Below the pieces are notes generated by a model. It was given only the letters and a program-made list of their open reading frames with translations. It did not search any database and was not told the origin of the DNA. From CAZKMQ01 sp964554065 (lineage in GTDB: Bacteria > Patescibacteriota > Patescibacteriia > Magasanikbacterales > JBBTQS01), in contig CAZKMQ010000040.1 in NCBI GenBank assembly GCA_964554065.1, forward strand, positions 1 to 8,160: 8,160 bases of DNA. The letters are read 5' to 3'. Shown in pieces: positions 1-4,094 of the stretch. Position numbers and translations under genes: made by a program. Every line of letters begins with the position of its first letter. Position 1 is the first letter of the stretch.

Positions 1-1229
1 TTTGTATAAAACATGTTACAACTTGTCTCGGTATTCGTACACACTAGTAAGTTTGCACCGGTAGGCGCACCAGAACTGTCTAATTTTCTAAGATTAACAT
101 TACCACTAGTAAGCAACCCAGTTGCTGATGTAGTTGCCATTGGAATATCCTCACTAAAATCAATAACAAGAGAACTGTTAGTCCCTATATTCGTTGCACC
201 AGAAACTGGAGATGTTGCCACAACCTTTGGCTTTGCGTTATTTGATGAGTTTGTATCAAACTCAGAAGTTGTAAAAGTGTAAGTTGCATTTGATGCAAGC
301 GCATTACCAGCTAAATCAGTCACTCCAGTTGTAATTGTAAGTGTATATGATGAATCTTTTTCTAATGTAGTTACGCACTGCACCTTATCAGATCGATTTG
401 GAAAATTAACCGGATCACTCTGCAGTATCATTATCTGGGTACACAGGTTCGAACCAGTATTGTCCTTTTTCAAATATATGTTTGTGGTATTTGCTGTTGA
501 AGCGAGAACTGTTTCAGAGAAAATACGTTCTACAAATGCTTGCACTGGAATACCACTTCCGCCATCATTTGGCCCACCGCCAACAATAGTTGGTGCAGTT
601 GCATCTCCAACAACAAAGCCTCCTGCTGTTGATGCAGTGACTGTAGGGTCAGTACCTGAAGTTACAATACCACCTACAGGAATAGTCGCACTAAAAGTAC
701 GAAGCTGTTGAAATGGTGTGCTTGTTGCTTGAAAAACTACAAAGTACACGTCACCATCGGCAAGTGTTGGTGGTGTAGCTGTTGAAATTGTCACGGTATT
801 AGAACCGTATACTGTTCCGGAGTTTAGCGTAACAACACCAGCAGCATCACTAGATGAGTCGAACAAACCATCTGCATCCTGATCTTTTACCAAAATGATA
901 CCGCTTTCATCATCGCCAGTACCAAGAGCCTTAAGAACGTTGGATGTATTCTTTGTATTATCAAACTCAGCATTAGTTAAAGTACCAAAGTCTAATTGAA
1001 TACTTGTTAATGTCTGTGTTGCTTCCCCACTTCCGAAAGTTATAGCATGCGCTGCTGCCATTTCACCAAATGCAATTGAACCACCAGCACTTGCTGTAAT
1101 ACCAAAAGTTGCCGCATGCGCTTGCTGAATAAGCGCCGGCATAAATAATGAAACACCCATGCTCCACACTGTGGTTGCAAGAACAAGTGTCCAAATACTT
1201 ACTTTTTTGATTCGGATAGCGAATGACAT
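1..1229 (-). CDS. Exported surface protein with SbsA/Big_5 Ig-like domains (N-terminal part; C-terminus off the left edge)
   Basis: The frame is open from the ATG at 1229 to the window edge, giving 409 residues with no stop. An SD-like AGAAGGG lies 9 nt before the ATG. Residues 1-39 form a Sec signal peptide: basic start (RIKK), hydrophobic core, and AHA-A cleavage near residue 39. Residues ~75-190 form a beta-rich domain with a calcium-loop-like DQDADG (116-121). Residues ~211-325 look like one SbsA/Big_5 Ig-like domain (APTI start, IFSETV, then DLAGNALAS and TYTFTTSEFD near the end). A second begins at ~334 (VIDFSEDIP). The composition is Thr/Ser/Ala/Asn-rich with few Lys. Such proteins are cell-surface or S-layer-associated in Gram-positive-like and CPR bacteria; a surface role here is inferred. 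The full length and any C-terminal anchor cannot be seen. Its promoter diverges from that of the 1545 gene. Confidence 0.85.
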   Translation of the reverse strand, partial: MSFAIRIKKVSIWTLVLATTVWSMGVSLFMPALIQQAHAATFGITASAGGSIAFGEMAAAHAITFGSGEATQTLTSIQLDFGTLTNAEFDNTKNTSNVLKALGTGDDESGIILVKDQDADGLFDSSSDAAGVVTLNSGTVYGSNTVTISTATPPTLADGDVYFVVFQATSTPFQQLRTFSATIPVGGIVTSGTDPTVTASTAGGFVVGDATAPTIVGGGPNDGGSGIPVQAFVERIFSETVLASTANTTNIYLKKDNTGSNLCTQIMILQSDPVNFPNRSDKVQCVTTLEKDSSYTLTITTGVTDLAGNALASNATYTFTTSEFDTNSSNNAKPKVVATSPVSGATNIGTNSSLVIDFSEDIPMATTSATGLLTSGNVNLRKLDSSGAPTGANLLVCTNTETSCNMFYT

Positions 1230-1317
1230 ATAATTATTCCCTTCTTTTGTATTATATTTGGCTCCAAAAACCTATTTATGCTATCTGTGTCCCGAATTTT
1301 CTGTAAAAGAAAGTTTA

Positions 1318-1335
1318 TTTTTGTTTTTGTTTTTG
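1318..1335. repeat. Hexanucleotide tandem repeat (TTTTTG)x3
   Basis: Three perfect TTTTTG units are followed by TTTCAAACAAAAAA, which makes an inverted repeat with the last unit. The repeat lies in the transcribed leader of the surface protein gene, where slippage could change the leader length. Only three units are present, so any phase-variation role is speculative. Confidence 0.6.
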
Positions 1336-1343
1336 TTTCAAAC

Positions 1344-1375
1344 AAAAAACTCGGTTCGCAAAATTGCGTGACCGA
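1344..1375 (-). terminator. Terminator-like hairpin inside the surface-protein leader (possible attenuator)
   Basis: On the minus strand TCGGT (1375-1371) pairs with ACCGA (1355-1351), and inside it CGCAA (1368-1364) pairs with TTGCG (1361-1357). The stem is followed by AG and a run of six T (1349-1344). It lies downstream of the 1397-1425 promoter and upstream of the start codon. The T run is also self-complementary with the following AAACAAAAAC stretch, which could give an alternative fold. A regulatory role is inferred. Confidence 0.45.
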
Positions 1376-1396
1376 ATTTTCCTCTTCTCTGTGACT

Positions 1397-1425
1397 ATAA
1401 TAACACATTTTTTCGAAAAAGTCAA
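1397..1425 (-). promoter_or_regulatory. Sigma-70-type promoter for the surface protein gene
   Basis: Read on the minus strand, -35 TTGACT (1425-1420) and -10 TATTAT (1402-1397) are separated by exactly 17 bp, with an extended -10 TG (TGT-TATTAT). The spacer contains a perfect 12-bp palindrome, TTTTTCGAAAAA (1409-1420). Transcription would start near 1390, leaving a leader of about 160 nt before the ATG at 1229. Confidence 0.75.
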
Positions 1426-1467
1426 GTTTCTAAATAAAAAAATGTAAATTTAGCACTTGTGCACTTT

Positions 1468-1497
1468 TTGTATAAAAAAACTAAAGTGTGATATAGT
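1468..1497 (+). promoter_or_regulatory. Promoter for the 77-aa gene
   Basis: -35 TTGTAT (1468-1473) and -10 TATAGT (1492-1497) are separated by 18 bp, and TGA precedes the -10 (extended -10). A small palindrome GCACTTGTGC (1453-1462) sits just upstream of the -35 and could be an operator. Start of transcription would be near 1504. Confidence 0.5.
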
Positions 1498-1503
1498 GGA
1501 AAA

Positions 1504-1519
1504 GGAAGAATTTTCTTCC
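1504..1519 (+). repeat. Inverted repeat at the predicted 5' end of the 1545 transcript
   Basis: GGAAGAA (1504-1510) and TTCTTCC (1513-1519) are perfectly complementary around TT. The position coincides with the predicted transcription start, so it could be a repressor site in DNA or a 5'-protecting hairpin in RNA. It cannot be decided from sequence. Confidence 0.5.
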
Positions 1520-1544
1520 AACCACAACGTAAGGGGGACGCGTT

Positions 1545-1778
1545 TTGGATCAAACTCACTCCAAAAGCCGCACGTGGGCACCACCAGGCTCATCAGTTGG
1601 TGCTTCAGTGATGCAATGTAGTTGCGGACGGTTCTGTACCGGCCGTACACCAAAGCATCGACGCAAAGGGTACGTACCGAAATGCTCGTCATGTCGGTTC
1701 ATTCCGAAAGCAATGCTCGTAAACCAAGACGAGCGCGCGGCATTTATCAAAAACCTGAAGCTTGGCCAGGCTGCTTAG
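1545..1778 (+). CDS. Small Cys-rich (zinc-ribbon-like) protein of unknown function
   Basis: This 77-aa frame starts at TTG (1545), chosen because a strong SD (AAGGGGG, 1531-1537) lies 7 nt upstream and a promoter precedes it. It ends in TAG. The centre holds four to five cysteines: CSCGRFC (residues 25-31), then, after a basic stretch (KHRRKG), CSSC (47-50). Two Cys clusters about 15 residues apart are typical of small zinc ribbons, with the basic insert suggesting nucleic-acid contact. No membrane segment or signal peptide is present. I do not recognise the family. The overlapping minus-strand frames are shadows. The next frame, 1863-2066, is in the same reading phase, directly beyond this TAG. 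Confidence 0.6.
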   Translation: MDQTHSKSRTWAPPGSSVGASVMQCSCGRFCTGRTPKHRRKGYVPKCSSCRFIPKAMLVNQDERAAFIKNLKLGQAA

Positions 1779-1784
1779 CCTGAT

Positions 1785-1791
1785 AAGGAGG
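1785..1791 (+). promoter_or_regulatory. Orphan Shine-Dalgarno without a start codon
   Basis: AAGGAGG is a full-strength SD, 6 bp after the TAG of the 77-aa gene. At normal spacing (start near 1797-1801) the sequence reads ACCAAAGC, with no ATG, GTG or TTG. The frame in phase with it is open through a predicted membrane helix to 2066, but its first conventional start is the GTG at 1863, far downstream. Confidence 0.6.
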
Positions 1792-1862
1792 AAAAAACCA
1801 AAGCTTCACATCATCTTGGTGACACAGCCTATTGGCTTGTAGTTACCACCATTATTGCTTAC

Positions 1863-2066
1863 GTGATAGGATATATGTTTCTGCCAAAAATTCGAGAGGC
1901 TGGAGACATGTTTCAAGAGCATGCTGAATCAGTTGTGCAAGAACTTAGTTTCGAGATAAGCTCTGCATTTCAGCTGACACCAGCGCGCACTCAACCTATC
2001 CAAAGCCCTGTACCTGAGACGCAGGGGATCCAGGTTTCCGAAAATGAATACCAATTTCCATTTTAG
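1863..2066 (+). CDS. Small membrane-anchored protein; true start uncertain (may begin near 1797)
   Basis: From the GTG at 1863 the frame gives 67 residues, but the same frame is open back to 1779. The extra ~28 codons encode a hydrophobic run (roughly AYWLVVTTIIAYVIGYMFL) that makes a convincing single transmembrane helix. Starting at 1863 would cut that helix in half and has no SD, whereas a perfect SD sits at 1785-1791 beside no start codon. The C-terminal part is polar, with an acidic/amphipathic segment (EAGDMFQEHAESVVQEL) and a Pro/Gln-rich tail. Either a non-standard start is used, the start was lost by mutation or sequencing error, or the TAG at 1776-1778 is read through to fuse it to the Cys-rich protein. 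The function is unknown. It is followed by a terminator. Confidence 0.45.
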   Translation: MIGYMFLPKIREAGDMFQEHAESVVQELSFEISSAFQLTPARTQPIQSPVPETQGIQVSENEYQFPF

Positions 2067-2097
2067 TGGTCCGGTCGAGTCCACAACAGCTCTCCTC

Positions 2098-2136
2098 GAC
2101 CGTTCATCTGTAATACGATGAACGGTCACATTTTTT
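2098..2136 (+). terminator. Rho-independent terminator of the 1545-2066 unit
   Basis: GACCGTTCATC (2098-2108) and GATGAACGGTC (2117-2127) form a perfect 11-bp stem with an 8-nt loop, followed by ACATTTTTT. An alternative 8-bp pairing, CGGTCGAG (2072-2079) with CTCGACCG (2095-2102), would occupy the first bases of the terminator stem, so the two folds exclude each other. Confidence 0.8.
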
Positions 2137-2149
2137 CAAAAAGCATTCC

Positions 2150-2176
2150 TAGCAACCCCCTATCCGGGGGTTGCTA
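2150..2176. repeat. Strong inverted repeat upstream of the TrmB-like gene
   Basis: TAGCAACCCCC (2150-2160) and GGGGGTTGCTA (2166-2176) pair perfectly over 11 bp around TATCC. On the plus strand no T run follows, so it is not a good terminator for the upstream unit. On the minus strand a TTTTT run comes only after about 8 nt. It ends about 27 bp upstream of the -10 of the TrmB-like gene, so an operator (for example for autoregulation) is as likely as a terminator. Confidence 0.6.
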
Positions 2177-2199
2177 ATATAGTGATAGCGCCAGTTTTG

Positions 2200-2208
2200 T
2201 GCTATGAT
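2200..2208 (+). promoter_or_regulatory. Extended -10 promoter of the TrmB-like gene
   Basis: TGCTATGAT is a good extended -10 element (TGn plus TATGAT). The -35 region at 17 bp (2180-2185, TAGTGA) is weak, as is usual for extended -10 promoters. Transcription near 2215 would give a leader of only about 18 nt without an SD. Confidence 0.55.
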
Positions 2209-2232
2209 TTGAACAGATTAACCCTTAAAATT

Positions 2233-2970
2233 ATGAAAGAAATTAAAGATATTCTTCGCTCACTTGGACTTTTAGACAGTGAAGTAAAAGTTTATATGTC
2301 AGGCCTTAAGCACGGCGCTGGCACAATACTTGATTTTTCCAAAAAGACTCGCCTATCACGACAAGCAGTATACACAGCAATTAACGCACTTGTTGAACGT
2401 GGATTGATATCAAGTACTTTGCGCGGGAAAAAAAAGTTCTTTGCGTCTGAGCATCCTAGACAACTACTTGCATATGCTAAGCGATATAGCCAAGACTTAG
2501 AAGCTAAGGTTGGTGAATTAAAACACATGGTTCCAGAATTAGCGCTACAAATGGGTGGCGACCGTCCAATTGTAAAATTGTTTGAAGGAAGAGAAGGACT
2601 AAAAGCGATTGTTGAAGAGAAGGCAAAAACACATTATACAGACTCGTATGAAATTACTGATGTAGATGCGTTGTATCAAATTTTTCCACCAGAAGAACTT
2701 GCTCCAATGCGCAAAAAATTAAAACGCAGGGGCGTAAGCGTTCATGGACTATACTCTGGCTCAACAAGTGAAAAAACTCTCAGCGGGAAGCGTGTAATGC
2801 TCGGTAAAGAATATAGTGATTTTAAATCTGATATTGCTGTGTACGGTGACAAGATAGAGATGGTCACCTTTGAAGGAAAAATGTATTCTCTTATAATAGA
2901 AAGTAAACTTCTTGCTCGTACTATAACTATTCTCTTTGAACTCGCACATAAAGGCATCTCAAAAAAATAA
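2233..2970 (+). CDS. TrmB-family transcriptional regulator
   Basis: The protein has 245 aa. Residues ~5-70 form the TrmB-type winged helix-turn-helix (LGLLDSEVKVY, then LSRQAVYTAINALVERGLI with a basic wing RGKKKFF). A coiled linker follows (residues ~80-105), then the usual IVKLFEGREGLKAI segment and a C-terminal domain ending in IAVYGDKIEMVTFEGK. TrmB proteins bind DNA as dimers and control metabolic or transport genes in response to a ligand; the target here is unknown. I chose the ATG at 2233 rather than the in-frame start at 2182. The family motif begins right after it, and the 2182 start would lie upstream of the predicted promoter -10. No SD is visible. The gene is monocistronic and converges with the minus-strand RNA gene, whose terminator T run falls in its last codons. 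The 11-bp inverted repeat upstream is a candidate site for autoregulation. Confidence 0.85.
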   Translation: MKEIKDILRSLGLLDSEVKVYMSGLKHGAGTILDFSKKTRLSRQAVYTAINALVERGLISSTLRGKKKFFASEHPRQLLAYAKRYSQDLEAKVGELKHMVPELALQMGGDRPIVKLFEGREGLKAIVEEKAKTHYTDSYEITDVDALYQIFPPEELAPMRKKLKRRGVSVHGLYSGSTSEKTLSGKRVMLGKEYSDFKSDIAVYGDKIEMVTFEGKMYSLIIESKLLARTITILFELAHKGISKK

Positions 2971-3027
2971 AAAAAGACCGGGACAGCTGCGCACACGTTA
3001 ATGCACACAACCGCCCCGACTGGTCTT
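2971..3027 (-). terminator. Terminator of the minus-strand RNA
   Basis: On the minus strand AAGACC (3027-3022) pairs with GGTCTT (2979-2974), followed by GGG/CCC after a short bulge and a 9-bp inner stem rich in G-U pairs. A long T tract (TTTTTTTATTTTTTT, 2975-2961) follows. The T tract overlaps the last codons and stop of the convergent TrmB-like gene. On the plus strand there is no T run after the stem. Confidence 0.65.
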
Positions 3028-3060
3028 CGCACCCCGAGAACTCAGGGCACTCGTGAAATC

Positions 3061-3075
3061 TCAACCGCCTCCCAT
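3061..3075 (-). other. Very short SD-preceded frame MGGG in the minus-strand RNA
   Basis: The ATG (3075-3073) is followed by GGA GGC GGT TGA, and SD-like AAGGGGG (3087-3081) lies 5 nt upstream. An in-frame upstream ATG would give 13 residues (MLLTTKGETMGGG). Translation is not shown; it could be chance in a G-rich RNA. Confidence 0.3.
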
Positions 3076-3309
3076 CGTTTCCCCCTTGGTTGTCAGTAGC
3101 ATGTTCGGTAACGTTCGATCTATTTCCAACCTCTCATGATTTTGAAACAGTCGACTTAACTTTTTTATTCCGAACTCGCTCGCCGTACCAAGTTGTGATG
3201 GTAGTCGCTTAAACTCACTATTTCACGTGGGTGCAGAATGCACCGCACCGCGCCTGCCAGTTGGCAGTAGTGACGTAAGTCACCTCCTCAACAACAGTTC
3301 GTGTTTTGA

Positions 3310-3324
3310 CTAGCCACCATCCAT
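3310..3324 (-). other. Very short SD-preceded frame MDGG near the 5' end of the minus-strand RNA
   Basis: The ATG (3324-3322) is followed by GAT GGT GGC TAG, with a canonical AGGAGG (3335-3330) exactly 5 nt upstream. It begins about 28 nt from the predicted transcript start. The layout matches the 3061-3075 frame (SD, 5 nt, ATG, three codons rich in Gly, stop). Confidence 0.35.
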
Positions 3325-3358
3325 AGCGTCCTCCTTTTTTTGTGATTGAACTGCTGCA

Positions 3359-3387
3359 AATGTACCATATTTTTACTAATTTGTCAA
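3359..3387 (-). promoter_or_regulatory. Promoter of the minus-strand RNA
   Basis: -35 is a perfect TTGACA (3387-3382), the spacer is 17 bp, and -10 is TACATT (3364-3359) preceded by TGG (extended -10). The start is predicted near 3352. The 130 bp between this promoter and the divergent one at 3514 holds a 7-bp AT-rich inverted repeat (3455-3472) and nothing else I can name. Confidence 0.75.
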
Positions 3388-3513
3388 GTTAGAACTTTAA
3401 TTTACTATAAAAACCGCCGCAACAGGACCAACTAAATACCTACCTCTAACGGCATAAAATATCGTTATTTTAGCTAAATTGAGACATTTCACAAAGGTGC
3501 GTAAACTAAGCAC

Positions 3514-3542
3514 TTGACAGATTTTGCAATATGTGGTATTGT
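3514..3542 (+). promoter_or_regulatory. Promoter of the plus-strand small RNA
   Basis: Perfect -35 TTGACA (3514-3519), 17-bp spacer, -10 TATTGT (3537-3542) preceded by TGG. The predicted start is A3549. It is divergent from the 3359-3387 promoter. Confidence 0.8.
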
Positions 3543-3548
3543 CTTCTC

Positions 3549-3691
3549 AGTGCTTGTCGTTAGCATTATGCTAGGCTCATGAGGAGAGGAGCAAGACAGG
3601 AGAGTGTGGGGGAAATAATCACATTTTTCCAACTGTGATTATGATGAGGAGGGCATAGTCTTTTCAAAAACCGCCTTTTGGGCGGTTTTTG
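3549..3691 (+). ncRNA. Candidate small non-coding RNA, about 140 nt, with repeated AGGAG motifs
   Basis: The unit is bounded by a consensus promoter and a strong terminator and holds no credible protein frame; the longest is a 19-codon frame from 3579 with no SD. Stems: TAGCA-TTA-TGCTA (3561-3573), a closing CTTGTC (3553-3558) with GACAGG (3595-3600), and ATAATCACA (3615-3623) with TGTGATTAT (3634-3642). Purine-rich single strands lie between them and include the direct repeat ATGAGGAG at 3579-3586 and 3644-3651, plus GAGGAGC and CAGGAGAG. Such motifs can mimic SDs or, in other phyla, bind CsrA-type proteins. The SRP core (GGAAGGAAGCAG-type) and a 6S-type long hairpin were not found. The family is unknown. 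The cold-shock gene follows but has its own promoter. Confidence 0.65.
3665..3691 (+). terminator. Rho-independent terminator of the small RNA
   Basis: CAAAAACCGCC (3665-3675) and GGCGGTTTTTG (3681-3691) form an 11-bp stem with loop TTTTG; the 3' arm itself supplies the T run. Confidence 0.9.
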
Positions 3692-3711
3692 ATTAAATTA
3701 TACAAAAAGAG

Positions 3712-3740
3712 TTGACAATTTCACCTAGATATGGTATCCT
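3712..3740 (+). promoter_or_regulatory. Promoter of the cold-shock protein gene
   Basis: Perfect -35 TTGACA (3712-3717), 17-bp spacer, -10 TATCCT (3735-3740) preceded by TGG. The start is predicted near 3746, giving a leader of about 80 nt, as is common for cold-shock genes. Confidence 0.75.
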
Positions 3741-3791
3741 CTGCTCGTAATATGATTCCATTATAAAGAATAGAGTCGAGTATATCTTTTT

Positions 3792-3811
3792 GGAGTACCC
3801 ATTACATGTAA
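3792..3811 (+). other. Start-stop (ATG-TAA) in the cold-shock gene leader
   Basis: GGAG (3792-3795) precedes ATG TAA (3806-3811) by 10 nt. This is the only SD-like element in the leader, and the real csp ATG at 3829 has none. It could hold a ribosome near the csp start or be chance. Confidence 0.35.
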
Positions 3812-3828
3812 CAAATTAGTTCAAAAAC

Positions 3829-4029
3829 ATGACAGGTAAAATCAAACGCCTCATGGATAAGGGATACGGTTTCATCGAATCTGATGAAGTTGAAAATGAC
3901 CTTTTCTTCCATGCTAAAGAACTTTCAGAAGATGTTGACTTCAACAGTCTTCAGGAAGGTCAAGCAGTCACTTTTGAGGTTGAAGAAACTCCAAAAGGTA
4001 TGAACGCTGTAAACGTACAACTTGCGTAA
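3829..4029 (+). CDS. csp: Cold-shock domain protein (CspA family)
   Basis: The protein has 66 aa, the normal length for a single cold-shock domain. RNP1 is KGYGFI (residues 11-16) and RNP2 is DLFFHAKEL (24-32), placed as in CspA. GQAVTFEVEETPKGMNAVNV matches the last two strands. Members are five-strand OB folds that bind single-stranded RNA/DNA and act as RNA chaperones or antiterminators. The surface is acidic overall. The ATG at 3829 is the only possible start, because a stop (TAG, 3817-3819) lies just upstream in frame. No SD precedes it. The gene is monocistronic with its own promoter and terminator, directly downstream of two candidate structured RNAs. That makes an RNA partner nearby conceivable but unproven. 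Confidence 0.93.
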   Translation: MTGKIKRLMDKGYGFIESDEVENDLFFHAKELSEDVDFNSLQEGQAVTFEVEETPKGMNAVNVQLA

Positions 4030-4050
4030 GCGTTCTTGCTAGATAATCAT

Positions 4051-4079
4051 AAAGCCGCCCATACGTGGGCGGCTTTTGA
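4051..4079 (+). terminator. Rho-independent terminator of csp
   Basis: AAAGCCGCCCA (4051-4061) and TGGGCGGCTTT (4066-4076) form a perfect 11-bp stem with loop TACG, followed by T and G. Read on the minus strand it could also end the convergent lipoprotein transcript, but the T run there is short. Confidence 0.85.
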
Positions 4080-4094
4080 ATAATTCAAAAAAAT

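Larger units (their letters stand above)
2971..3352 (-). ncRNA. Candidate structured non-coding RNA, about 380 nt, unknown family
   Basis: The stretch holds no protein frame of useful length on either strand but has a full transcription unit on the minus strand: consensus promoter (3359-3387), start near 3352, and a terminator at 2971-3027. Local stems, all visible by eye: GTGAC-TTAC-GTCAC (3270-3283), CTGCC-AACT-GGCAG (3254-3267), GGTGCA-TTC-TGCACC (3230-3244), and a 9-bp stem with tetraloop GTTC at 3029-3050. Two longer-range pairings are 3103-3108 with 3170-3175 and 3088-3092 with 3127-3131. It also carries SD-like AGGAGG at 3330-3335 and 3283-3288, and AAGGGGG at 3081-3087. I compared it with tmRNA, RNase P RNA, SRP RNA and 6S RNA from memory and found none of their conserved cores. 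The family is unknown; ncRNA status is inferred from promoter, structure and terminator. Confidence 0.65.

Noticed and set aside
13..711. Plus-strand frames of 83-89 codons at 13-282 and 460-711
   Set aside because: They lie antisense to the continuous minus-strand surface protein, which has a signal peptide, domains, SD and promoter.
1450..1750. Minus-strand frames opposite the 77-aa gene
   Set aside because: They have no SD or promoter, while the plus strand has promoter, strong SD and a Cys pattern.
2182..2232. Longer N-terminus for the TrmB-like protein
   Set aside because: It would start upstream of the extended -10 at 2200-2208 and add residues not typical of the family.
2971..3352. 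Long minus-strand RNA as tmRNA, RNase P RNA or SRP RNA
   Set aside because: No tRNA-like ends or ALAA-type tag, no GAGGAAAGTCC or ACAGAAA-type P4 core, and no GGAAGGAAGCAG-type SRP loop seen on either strand. The comparison was made by eye, so a diverged form is not excluded.
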